A DNA stretch of 48,828 nt from Oryzihumus sp036391795 (GTDB lineage Bacteria; Actinomycetota; Actinomycetes; Actinomycetales; Dermatophilaceae): positions 1-48,828 of the forward strand of contig NZ_DASVZH010000230.1 of NCBI RefSeq assembly GCF_036391795.1, in the 5' to 3' direction. The notes under the pieces were generated by a model. That model saw only the letters and a list, made by a program, of their open reading frames with translations. It had not been told where the DNA came from and did not search any database. Made by a program: the position numbers and the translations under genes. How positions within the stretch are numbered: the stretch's first letter is position 1; the number at the start of each line of letters is the position of its first letter. Below are positions 27,620 through 34,593 of this stretch, piece by piece.

Positions 27620-28306
27620 ATGCGCGTAGTCATCGCCGGCGCCGGCAGCGTCGGCCGCTCCATCGCCCGGGAGCTCCTGCACAACGGGCACCAGGTGCTG
27701 CTCATCGACAAGGACGCCGACGACGTCCAGGCCGGGCGCGTGCCGGAGGCCTCGTGGCTCCTGGCCGACGCCTGCGAGATCACGGCCCTGCACGAGGCGG
27801 GCCTGGCCGACTGCGACGTCGTGGTCGCCGCCACCGGTGACGACAAGGCCAACCTCGTCGTCTCGCTGCTGGCCAAGACCGAGTTCGGCGTGCCGCGCAC
27901 GGTCGCCCGGGTCAACAACCCCAAGAACGAGTGGATGTTCGACGAGGCGTGGGGGGTCGACGTGGCCGTGTCCACGCCCCGCCTGATGACGGCCCTCGTC
28001 GAGGAGGCGGTCAGCGTCGGCGACCTGGTCCGCATCTTCCAGTTCCAGCAGGGCACCGCCACGATGGTCGAGCTGACCCTTCCCCCGGACAGCCCGTTCG
28101 CCGGCAAGCGGGTCGGTGACATCCCGTGGCCCGGCGACAGCGTGCTCGTCGGCATCATCCGCGAGGACCACCCGATCGCCCCGAGCCGCGACGACTCGGT
28201 CGAGGCCCACGACGAGCTGCTCTTCCTCACCACCCCCGAGGTGGAGGACGCGCTGGAGGCGATGCTCAGCCCCGGCAACCGGGTGCCCCGCGGCGTCGAG
28301 GGCTGA
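27620..28306 (+). CDS. trkA: TrkA/RCK potassium-regulatory protein (CeoC-like)
   Basis: A 228-residue second TrkA protein: MRVVIAGAGSVGRSIARELLHNGHQVLLID (G7-x-G9-x-x-G12, Asp30), then LADACEITALHEAGLADCDVVVAATGDDKANLVVSLLAKTEFG and a TrkA-C domain (about 140-220, FAGKRVGDIPWPGDSVLVGIIRED). It probably forms a mixed RCK ring with the first protein. ATG start with AAAGGA about 13 nt upstream. The pair matches ceoB-ceoC of mycobacteria in order and size. A strong hairpin follows. Confidence 0.93.
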   Translation: MRVVIAGAGSVGRSIARELLHNGHQVLLIDKDADDVQAGRVPEASWLLADACEITALHEAGLADCDVVVAATGDDKANLVVSLLAKTEFGVPRTVARVNNPKNEWMFDEAWGVDVAVSTPRLMTALVEEAVSVGDLVRIFQFQQGTATMVELTLPPDSPFAGKRVGDIPWPGDSVLVGIIREDHPIAPSRDDSVEAHDELLFLTTPEVEDALEAMLSPGNRVPRGVEG

Positions 28307-28327
28307 CCTCCGGGACACCGGACATCG

Positions 28328-28361
28328 CGACGGGGCGGCCGCGGATGATGCCGCCCCGTCG
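28328..28361. terminator. Bidirectional terminator between trkA pair and DUF3159 gene
   Basis: Perfect 12-bp stem, CGACGGGGCGGC at 28328-28339 and GCCGCCCCGTCG at 28350-28361, 10-nt loop. It lies in the gap between convergent genes and could end both transcripts. Confidence 0.7.
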
Positions 28362-28420
28362 TCGTGCACGGGTGTATGCCGGGTGCCTGGGTCGGTGGGC
28401 CCCCGTCCCGTCAGCGCGCC

Positions 28421-29122
28421 TCAGTCGGTGGGCCGGGCCCCCGCGGCGAGGTCCTCGGCGGCGGCCCGCGTGCGGCCGCGCATGAGGATGGCGGCCATCA
28501 CGGCGACGGCGGCGAGGTAGGCGGGCCAGCCGAGCACCAGCTTGGCGACGCCGAGCAGGGTGACCTGCGAGGCGGCATACAGGGGGCCCATGACGACCAG
28601 GCGCAGGGCGTAGAGCCCCACGAGCACCAGCGTCAGCCGCTGGCACACCCGGACCAGGCCGGCGTCGCGGCGCCACGCGGTGGGGTCCTCGGCCATCCGC
28701 GGGTCGCCCGCGGCGACCACGAAACCGACCAGCGGCCAGCGGGCGACCACCGACAGCAGGGCCAGGAGCATGAGACCGGCGTTGGTCAGGATGCCTGGCA
28801 GGAAGGCGGCCTCGGCGCGGCCGCTGCGCAGCGCGAACGCGGCCGCCACCGCCGTCGCCAGGACGGCGCCGAAGACGTAGCGGGGGGTCTGGCGTGCCAC
28901 CAGCCGGACCACGAGCAGCACCACGGCGAGCACCGCGGACGCGACGACGGCGGTCACGACGTCATGGCGCCACGCCCAGGCGGCGACGAACGCCACGGTG
29001 GGCAGCGCGGCCTCGACCGAGCCCCGCAGGCCTCCGACCGCGGCGGAGAGCCGGGCCCGGATGAGCTCCTCGACCGTGGGCGCGTCGGCTGCCTCGGGTG
29101 CGGCGGTCGCGTCAGTGGCCAC
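28421..29122 (-). CDS. DUF3159 membrane protein
   Basis: A 233-residue integral membrane protein with about six hydrophobic helices. TVEELIRARLSAAVGGLRGSVEAALPTVAFVAAW, LPGILTNAGLMLLALLSVVARWPLVGFVV and KLVLGWPAYLAAVAVMAAILM match DUF3159 proteins such as M. tuberculosis Rv2693c (recalled). Function unknown. The start used is the GTG at 29122, which overlaps the end of the OB-fold gene by 11 nt. It is the last gene of the dut-DUF3710-OB-fold-DUF3159 operon. Confidence 0.85.
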   Translation of the reverse strand: MATDATAAPEAADAPTVEELIRARLSAAVGGLRGSVEAALPTVAFVAAWAWRHDVVTAVVASAVLAVVLLVVRLVARQTPRYVFGAVLATAVAAAFALRSGRAEAAFLPGILTNAGLMLLALLSVVARWPLVGFVVAAGDPRMAEDPTAWRRDAGLVRVCQRLTLVLVGLYALRLVVMGPLYAASQVTLLGVAKLVLGWPAYLAAVAVMAAILMRGRTRAAAEDLAAGARPTD

Positions 29123-29516
29123 GGGTGGGCTTGATGTCGTAGGCGGGGTTGAACATCGTCGGCACCCCGCGCTGGAAGGTGACCCGGCCGCGCACCGTGA
29201 GGTAGGTGCCGGGCTCGATGCCCTTGATCTCGCGACGCCCCAGCCACACCAGGTTGAGCCGCTGGCTGCCGTCGTAGAGCTCGGCCACCAGGGCCGGCAC
29301 GTTGACGCGCGGACGCAGGGTGACGCTGCGCACCGAACCACAGACGCTGGCGGTCTGGCGGTCGACGAGGTCGGCGATCGGCGTGCCACCGAGCCGGTCG
29401 GCGTCGGCCTGCAGCTCACCGGCGTCGAGCTCGGCCTGGCTCTTGGTCAGGCGCGCGGTCAGGCGGTGCAGCAGACCGGCCTCCTCGCGGGGACGCACGC
29501 GCTCGGCCTCGGTCAT
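29112..29516 (-). CDS. OB-fold nucleic-acid-binding-type protein
   Basis: A 134-residue protein whose second half looks like an OB fold: DRQTASVCGSVRSVTLRPRVNVPALVAELYDGSQRLNLVWLGRREIKGIEPGTYLTVRGRVTF. This is the DNA-binding-type OB protein found next to dut and DUF3710 in actinobacteria (Rv2694c-like, recalled). The helical N-terminus is LLHRLTARLTKSQAELDAGEL. I take the ATG at 29516 (GAGGTGG about 10 nt upstream); a GTG 12 nt earlier is possible. Whether it binds nucleic acid or protein is unproven. Confidence 0.82.
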   Translation of the reverse strand: MTEAERVRPREEAGLLHRLTARLTKSQAELDAGELQADADRLGGTPIADLVDRQTASVCGSVRSVTLRPRVNVPALVAELYDGSQRLNLVWLGRREIKGIEPGTYLTVRGRVTFQRGVPTMFNPAYDIKPTRGH

Positions 29517-29535
29517 GGTGACGGCCACCTCGCTC

Positions 29536-30300
29536 TCAGCGGATCTCGGTGATCTCGGGGCCGCGCTCGAAGGGGCTGAAGTCCTCCGTCGCCTGCGGCT
29601 CCGGGGCCTGCTCACCAGTGTGCGGCTCCTCCGACGGCAGCTGCAACGGCAGCAGGTCCCGGGGGGCCATCGCCTCGTCGCCCCGGACGACGACGGTCGC
29701 GCGGACCATCTCGATCAGCGGGGTGGCGGCGTCCTGGTCGACCGCGGCGCGACCGCTGAGGACCGCGCGCAGGAACCAGCGCGGGCCGTCGACCCCGAGG
29801 AAGCGGGCCGGGGAGTAGATGGTGCGGCCGTCGGGTGCCTGGCCCGGCATCCGCGTCTGCAGCTCGGCGCCGAGCGGGCCGGGGACCTCGTCGGCCGTGC
29901 CGCCCTGACGGGTGATGCTGGAGGCGATCTCCCGACGGATCTCCTCCCAGAGGCCCTCGGAGCGCGGCGCGGCGAACGCCTGCAGCTGGACCGCCGACTC
30001 GCCGAGCACCGCGGTCACCCCCACGATGCTCTGGGTCTCGTCGTCGACCTCGAGGCGCAGCTCCATGCCGGGCACCCCGGCCACCCAGAGCGAGCCGAGG
30101 TCGAGCCGGCCCTCCGGGCCGGGCACCTGGCCACGGTCGTAGGGGCCGGCGGTGCCGATCGGCTGGCCGGTGCCGGACTGCTGGGTGCCGGACTGCGCGG
30201 TGGTGGTCTCGTCCACCGGCTCGGCCGGCGTGACCTCGGGCTCGACGGCGTCGTTCCCGGCGGGCGTGGCGGACTTCTTGTCGCGGCGGAACAGGCTCAC
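29536..30300 (-). CDS. DUF3710 protein
   Basis: A 254-residue protein of the DUF3710 family. A short basic start (MSLFRRDKK) and a Pro/Thr/Glu/Gln-rich disordered stretch (about 12-60) lead into the conserved core RLDLGSLWVAGVPGMELRLEVDDETQSIVGVTAVLGESAVQLQAFAAPRSEGLWEEIRREIASSI and GVDGPRWFLRAVLSGRAA. GTG start at 30300 in a GTGA overlap with dut. Function unknown; constant neighbour of dut in actinobacteria. Confidence 0.88.
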   Translation of the reverse strand: MSLFRRDKKSATPAGNDAVEPEVTPAEPVDETTTAQSGTQQSGTGQPIGTAGPYDRGQVPGPEGRLDLGSLWVAGVPGMELRLEVDDETQSIVGVTAVLGESAVQLQAFAAPRSEGLWEEIRREIASSITRQGGTADEVPGPLGAELQTRMPGQAPDGRTIYSPARFLGVDGPRWFLRAVLSGRAAVDQDAATPLIEMVRATVVVRGDEAMAPRDLLPLQLPSEEPHTGEQAPEPQATEDFSPFERGPEITEIR

Positions 30301-30791
30301 TGGTGGTCCTCGTCCTTCATGTCGTGGGGCGGCGGTGCGGAGAAACCGCCACTGGCCCCATGCCCAGTCTCCCCTCGTGCGCTACCCGGGAGCGAGTCGA
30401 CCTCGATGAACCGGGGCACGCTGACCTGCTGGATGACCAGCTGGGCGATGCGGTCACCCCGGTGCACGGTGAACGGGTGCTCGGGGTCGGTGTTGAGCAG
30501 GTTCACCAGGATCTCGCCGCGGTAGCCCGCGTCGACGGTGCCCGGCGCGTTGACGATGGTGATGCCGTGTCGCGCCGCCAGCCCCGAGCGGGGGTGGACG
30601 AACGCGGCGTAGCCCTCGGGCAGCGCCACGGCGATGCCGGTCGGGACCAGGTCACGACCGCCCGGGGGCAAGGTCGCGTCCCGGCGCGCATGCAGGTCCA
30701 CCCCGGCGTCGCCGGGGTGGGACCGGACCGGCAGCGGAAGCTGCGGGTCGAGTCGCTGCAGGAGCACCGGAACGCGCGAAGGGTCAGTCAC
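30297..30791 (-). CDS. dut: dUTP diphosphatase
   Basis: A 164-residue trimeric-type dUTPase converting dUTP to dUMP and pyrophosphate, keeping uracil out of DNA and supplying dUMP. All five family motifs are present: PGDAGVDL, PRSGLA, GTVDAGYRGEI, HRGDRIAQLVI and the C-terminal RGETGHGASGGF, a slightly changed form of the usual RGxGGFGS(T/S)G arm. A TAGGGT box sits 8 nt before the GTG start, so the mRNA is probably leaderless. First gene of a four-gene operon. Confidence 0.96.
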   Translation of the reverse strand: MTDPSRVPVLLQRLDPQLPLPVRSHPGDAGVDLHARRDATLPPGGRDLVPTGIAVALPEGYAAFVHPRSGLAARHGITIVNAPGTVDAGYRGEILVNLLNTDPEHPFTVHRGDRIAQLVIQQVSVPRFIEVDSLPGSARGETGHGASGGFSAPPPHDMKDEDHQ

Positions 30792-30799
30792 GGGGACCG

Positions 30800-30805
30800 A
30801 CCCTA
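30800..30805 (-). promoter_or_regulatory. Leaderless-type -10 of dut
   Basis: TAGGGT followed by CGG on the minus strand, ending 8 nt before the GTG at 30791, in the 41-nt gap behind the DUF4193 gene. Confidence 0.5.
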
Positions 30806-30832
30806 TCGGGCTGTGCCGTCAGCGATGCCGGC

Positions 30833-31132
30833 TCAGGCTGCGCACTCGCTGCACACCGGGAGCCCGCCGACCTCCTTGGCCAGCTGGCTGCGGTGGTGCA
30901 CGAGGAAGCAGCGCGAGCAGGTGAACTCGTCAGCCTGGCGGGGCAGCACCCGCACCGACAGCTCCTCACCGGAGAGGTCGGCGCCGGGCAGCTCGAAGCC
31001 TTCGGCCTGCTCGGTCTCGTCGACGTCGACGCTCGAGGAGCTCTTGTCGACGCGGCGGGACTTCAGTTCCTCGATGGAGTCCGCAGACTCCTCGTCGTCG
31101 TTCTTGCGTGGCGCGTCGTAGTCAGTCGCCAT
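30833..31132 (-). CDS. DUF4193 zinc-ribbon protein
   Basis: A 99-residue protein: an acidic start (MATDYDAPRKNDDEESADSIEELKSRR), the middle EGFELPGADLSGEELSVRVLP and a C-terminal zinc ribbon with Cys72, Cys75, Cys94 and Cys97 (TCSRCFLVHHRSQL ... PVCSECAA). This matches DUF4193 (M. tuberculosis Rv2699c, recalled) nearly end to end. ATG at 31132 with AAGGAG about 12 nt upstream. Function unknown; the ribbon suggests binding to nucleic acid or RNA polymerase, which is inference only. Confidence 0.9.
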   Translation of the reverse strand: MATDYDAPRKNDDEESADSIEELKSRRVDKSSSSVDVDETEQAEGFELPGADLSGEELSVRVLPRQADEFTCSRCFLVHHRSQLAKEVGGLPVCSECAA

Positions 31133-31503
31133 GGGTGGTGTCGCTCTCCTTGGAGGTCTGTCCGGTGGTGCAGAAGTCTGGTCGGTGGATGGCAGCGGGG
31201 TTAACGCAGAAGGTCCCGGATTTGTGCCCACCTGCGCGGCGGATTGTGCCTTATCCACCCCAGCGGGTCATGCACCGGGGTGGTGCGGGTGTGGCGCGCC
31301 TGCGCCCGCGGGCTCCCGCACACCCCCTGATACGGCGGTCGCGAATGTGACCAGACCCACAACTGCGCACAAGAGTGCAGGTCAGGGAGTCGTGTTGGCG
31401 ATCTCTTTACGGTTTGTTAGCGCAAAGATCAGCGACGCGATTCGCAACCCCGACCGGGTCACCTCGTAGAGTCGGCGCGCCGAAGACACCACGGGAGGTG
31501 GAC
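31133..31503. other. 371-nt divergent intergenic region
   Basis: Space between the DUF4193 gene (minus) and the 66-aa gene (plus), the only gap above 300 nt. I see no convincing gene in it. It holds a CRP-like TGTGA-N6-CCACA (31346-31361, one mismatch to consensus), an imperfect CTGCGCAC/GTGCAG repeat near 31363-31380, an AT-richer island (about 31395-31445), and a TAGAGT -10-like box at 31467-31472. Confidence 0.6.
31467..31472 (+). promoter_or_regulatory. Candidate -10 of the 66-aa gene
   Basis: TAGAGT followed by CGG, 31 nt before the ATG at 31504. Here a Shine-Dalgarno (GGGAGG) is present, so the mRNA would carry a leader of about 25 nt. Confidence 0.4.
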
Positions 31504-31704
31504 ATGACTGAGTTCCACGCGGAGATCCGCGAACGGGTTCAGGAGGCCCTCGAGTCGCTCGAGGCCGCCCGACGCAGTGGCGACGACTACCTGGTGGGCG
31601 TGCGGATCGGAGAGCTCGAGTCACTGGCCCACCTGGCCGCCGAGCACGGCCTGCACGTCCCCGAGCTGACCGAGTACGCCCCCGACGAGCGCGCCGCCAG
31701 CTGA
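31504..31704 (+). CDS. Small acidic helical protein, 66 aa
   Basis: Small plus-strand gene with a strong Shine-Dalgarno (GGGAGG five nt before ATG). The product is nearly all helical and acidic: MTEFHAEIRERVQEALESLEAARRSGDDYLVGVRIGELESLAHLAAEHGLHVPELTEYAP. Charge spacing fits a helical hairpin. I know no family or function for it; its own TAGAGT-type promoter and a strong terminator argue that it is real. It stands alone on plus between minus-strand operons. Confidence 0.75.
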   Translation: MTEFHAEIRERVQEALESLEAARRSGDDYLVGVRIGELESLAHLAAEHGLHVPELTEYAPDERAAS

Positions 31705-31736
31705 GCGCAGGCTGGGCCGCCCGTCAGGACGACAGG

Positions 31737-31771
31737 GGCCGGTGGCCGGGCACGATGCCCGGCCACCGGCC
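31737..31771 (+). terminator. Terminator after the 66-aa gene
   Basis: Perfect 16-bp stem, GGCCGGTGGCCGGGCA at 31737-31752 and TGCCCGGCCACCGGCC at 31756-31771, with a CGA loop, followed by TCTTCT. This is the most canonical intrinsic terminator of the window; it may also stop transcription from suhB on the other strand. Confidence 0.85.
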
Positions 31772-31833
31772 TCTTCTCATGTCCGGGGTGTGCCAGAGAG
31801 TGCCACCCGTGCCCCGGCACACCGACGTGGCCC

Positions 31834-32706
31834 TCAGTCCGCGGCCACCATCAGGTCGGCCAGGCGCGCGCCGAGCGCCGCGGCCAGCGGAGGCCCCGCG
31901 GCCAGGACCAGCTCTTGGGCCGGCGGCTGCCCGGGCAGGCCGCTGACGAGCGCACCGGCCTCGGTGGCCACGAGCCACCCGGCGGCGAGGTCCCACGGGT
32001 TGAGCCCGCGCTCGTAGTAGGCATCGACACGGCCCGCCGCCACGGCACACAGGTCCAGCGCGGCGCTGCCGGCCCGGCGGATGTCGCGGATGTGGGGGAT
32101 CAGCTCGGCCAGCACCGCCGCCTGGGCGCGACGGACCTCGGCGCGGTAGCCGAAGCCGGTGGCGACCAGAGCCTGGCCCAGGGTGGCGACCTCGCCGGTG
32201 CGCAGCCTGCGGCGCTGCCCGGCCTCGTCGACCAGGTGCGCCCCTCCCCCGAGGCGGGCGTGGAACATCTCCCCGCTGACCGGGTTGTAGACGGCGCCCG
32301 CCACCGGGCGCCAGTGGCCGGGCCGCGTGGGGTCGCCGACGACCGCTCCGATGGAGACGCAGTACGCCGGGATCTCGTAGAGGTAGTTGACCGTCCCGTC
32401 GATCGGGTCGACCACCCAGGTGATGCCGCTCGTCCCGCCGGAGGCCCCGTCCTCCTCACCCAGGATCGCGTCGTCGGGACGGGCCGCCCCGAGCAGTGCG
32501 CGCAGCAGCTTCTCGCAGCCCTGGTCCATCACGGTGACCACGTCGGTGGCGCTGCTCTTGGTCTGGGCCACGCCGAGCCCGCCGGGACGCTCGTCCACGA
32601 TGAACCGGCCCGCCTCGTGGGCGGTGTCGACGGCGAGGCGCTCCAGCGCCACGAGGTCCAGGCCCTCGGGCAGCTCCGGCAGCTCGGGGACCATCGCGCC
32701 GGCCAT
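31834..32706 (-). CDS. suhB: Inositol monophosphatase family protein (SuhB-like)
   Basis: A 290-residue Mg2+-dependent phosphatase. Metal and substrate motifs: GEEDG (83-87), WVVDPIDGTVNYLY (DPIDGT 100-105) and NPWDLAAGWLVATEAGALVS near the C-terminus. TKSSATDVVTVMDQ is the first conserved segment. It probably dephosphorylates inositol 1-phosphate for phosphoinositide and mycothiol-type pathways. ATG at 32706 overlaps the ferrochelatase stop by one nt (TGATG). Its position near dut and DUF4193 matches the mycobacterial gene order. Confidence 0.92.
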   Translation of the reverse strand: MAGAMVPELPELPEGLDLVALERLAVDTAHEAGRFIVDERPGGLGVAQTKSSATDVVTVMDQGCEKLLRALLGAARPDDAILGEEDGASGGTSGITWVVDPIDGTVNYLYEIPAYCVSIGAVVGDPTRPGHWRPVAGAVYNPVSGEMFHARLGGGAHLVDEAGQRRRLRTGEVATLGQALVATGFGYRAEVRRAQAAVLAELIPHIRDIRRAGSAALDLCAVAAGRVDAYYERGLNPWDLAAGWLVATEAGALVSGLPGQPPAQELVLAAGPPLAAALGARLADLMVAAD

Positions 32707-33842
32707 CAGTCGCTCCCGCACAGCGCCGGCTTGGCCACCCGCAGGTTCGGGCAGCAGCCCGGGCGGCAGACCACCGGCCGGGTGTCGCTGCCCGGCCACG
32801 TCGGCTGGGTGACCACCTCGTCGCGGGCGAGGGCGGCCCGTTCGAGGACCAGGTCGACCAGCCCGCTGACGAACTCCGCGTCGGTGCCGACCGTGGGCAC
32901 CCGCACCAGGCGCAGCCCGAGCCGCTCGGCTGTCTCGGCGGCCTCGGTGTCGAGGTCGAACACAACCTCCATGTGGTCGGAGACGAAGCCGATCGGCGCG
33001 AGCACCACCGCCTGCACCCCCTCGCCGTGCAGCCGCTCGAGGTGGTCGTTGACGTCCGGCTCCAGCCACGGCTGGCTCGGGGGACCGGAGCGCGAGCAGT
33101 AGACGAGGTCCCACTCCAGCGACCGGCTCAGCGTGGCGTTGACCTCGGCGGTGACCGCGGCGGACAGGTCGAGGTGCTGGCGGCGGTAGAGGTTGCCCTC
33201 ACCGTCGCCCGGCCCGGAGGTGTCGTCCATGGCCTCGGGCACCGAGTGGGTGACGAAGACCAGCCGCACCTGCTCGTCGGGCAGGCCGAGCCCGCGGGCG
33301 GCCTCGGTGACCAGGCGCGCGTTGGCCCGGCTGAAGCCCGGGTGGTTCCAGTACGGGCGCACCTTGTCCACCGCGAGGTCGATGCCCTCCTCGGCGAGGA
33401 CGCCCACCGCGGCGGCAAGGTCCTCGCGGTACTGCCGGCAGGAGGAGTAGGAGGAGTAGGCGCTGGTCACCACGGTGACCACACGGCGTACCCCGTCCTC
33501 ATGGGCCCGGCGCAGGGTGTCGGTGACGAAGGGCTCGGAGTTGCGGTTGCCCCACAGCAGCGGCGTCGTGACACCACGCCGGTCGAGCTCGGCCCGCAGC
33601 TCCTTGAGCAGCGCGCGGTTCTGGTCGTTGATGGGGCTGCGCCCACCGAAGTGCAGGTAGTGCTCCGCGACCGCCTCGAGCCGCTCGTCGGGAATGCCGC
33701 GCCCGGCCGTGACCCGGCGCAGGAACGGCATCACCTCCTCGGGTCCCTCGGGCCCGCCGAAGGACAACAGGAGGATGGCGTCGTACGGCGCGAGCTCGTC
33801 GGTCGCGTCGGTGGAGCCTGGCGTGGCGTCAGGGGTGCTCAT
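32706..33842 (-). CDS. hemH: Ferrochelatase (coproporphyrin-type)
   Basis: A 378-residue enzyme inserting Fe2+ into the porphyrin in heme synthesis; actinobacteria use coproporphyrin III as substrate (CpfC). Visible: YDAILLLSFGGPEGPEEVMPFLRRV, GNRNSEP, TSAYSSYSSCRQYRE, the catalytic His in FVTHSVPEAMD and the Glu in SDHMEVVFDLDTEA. The C-terminus VVCRPGCCPNLRVAKPALCGSD has Cys359, Cys363, Cys364 and Cys375, candidate ligands of the [2Fe-2S] cluster known in actinobacterial ferrochelatases. ATG at 33842 in a 4-nt ATGA overlap with the preceding gene. Confidence 0.95.
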   Translation of the reverse strand: MSTPDATPGSTDATDELAPYDAILLLSFGGPEGPEEVMPFLRRVTAGRGIPDERLEAVAEHYLHFGGRSPINDQNRALLKELRAELDRRGVTTPLLWGNRNSEPFVTDTLRRAHEDGVRRVVTVVTSAYSSYSSCRQYREDLAAAVGVLAEEGIDLAVDKVRPYWNHPGFSRANARLVTEAARGLGLPDEQVRLVFVTHSVPEAMDDTSGPGDGEGNLYRRQHLDLSAAVTAEVNATLSRSLEWDLVYCSRSGPPSQPWLEPDVNDHLERLHGEGVQAVVLAPIGFVSDHMEVVFDLDTEAAETAERLGLRLVRVPTVGTDAEFVSGLVDLVLERAALARDEVVTQPTWPGSDTRPVVCRPGCCPNLRVAKPALCGSD

Positions 33843-34474
33843 GCGGAGTCTCCGGTTCGCAGGGGGGTGGGGGCGTTGAGGTCGAGGACGACGGCGGTCA
33901 TGCGGACGACGAAGACCAGGGCCACCGCCGACCACACCACCGTCTCGGTGAGGTGGTGCATCCGGTAGGCGACGACGACCACGGTGGCACCGAGCAGCGC
34001 CGGCACGGCGTACAGCTCACGGCGCAGCACCTCGGGCACCTGGCCGGCGAGGACGTCACGCAGGATCCCGCCGCCGATGGCGGTGATCGCGCCGACGAGC
34101 ACGGCGGTCATCGACCCGGTGCCGGCGCCGAGGGCCTTGAGCGCGCCGGCGACGGCGAAGGCGGCCAGGCCGGCCGCGTCGAGGATGCGGACCAGCTTGC
34201 TGACCCGGGCGACGCCGGGGTGGAAGAGGAACGTCACGACCCCGGCCAGGGCCGCGGCGGCCACGAGCCGCCAGTCGCTGAGTCCCACCGGCGGGATGGC
34301 GCCGATGAGCAGGTCCCGCATCACGCCGCCGCCGAGTGCCGCGGCCCCGGCCAGCGCGAGCACGCCGAAGAGGTCGAGCCGCTTGCGGACGGCGACGAGC
34401 CCCCCGGAGAGGGCAAAGACGAAGACCCCGACGAGGTCGAGGATGAGCTGCAGCTGGGCGTCCTGGGTGAGCAT
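33839..34474 (-). CDS. TRIC/UPF0126-type cation channel protein
   Basis: A 211-residue membrane protein with seven hydrophobic segments in two repeats, each with a glycine-rich kinked motif, GGGVMRDLLIG and GGGILRDVLAGQVPEVL. This is the prokaryotic UPF0126/TRIC family, trimeric cation (K+) channels. I choose the ATG at 34474: the earlier TTG would lie inside a TACTTT -10 box (34491-34486). It overlaps hemH by 4 nt, so channel and heme genes share an mRNA for reasons unknown. Confidence 0.88.
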   Translation of the reverse strand: MLTQDAQLQLILDLVGVFVFALSGGLVAVRKRLDLFGVLALAGAAALGGGVMRDLLIGAIPPVGLSDWRLVAAAALAGVVTFLFHPGVARVSKLVRILDAAGLAAFAVAGALKALGAGTGSMTAVLVGAITAIGGGILRDVLAGQVPEVLRRELYAVPALLGATVVVVAYRMHHLTETVVWSAVALVFVVRMTAVVLDLNAPTPLRTGDSA

Positions 34475-34485
34475 GGTCGTAGGCA

Positions 34486-34491
34486 AAAGTA
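34486..34491 (-). promoter_or_regulatory. Candidate -10 of the channel-hemH-suhB operon
   Basis: TACTTT on the minus strand, 11 nt before the ATG at 34474, giving a leader of only a few nt. Confidence 0.4.
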
Positions 34492-34593
34492 CCTGTGCGG
34501 CGTGGCCGCTTCCGCCGGGGCTGCGCGAGGTGGCAGAGTCGGGGTCCTGCCGGGCATGGACGGGACCCGGCGGAGGTGACCGGGAGAAGGCGA

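Noticed and set aside
34474..34486. TTG start for the channel gene at 34486
   Set aside because: The TTG lies inside the probable -10 hexamer; the ATG four codons later is better.
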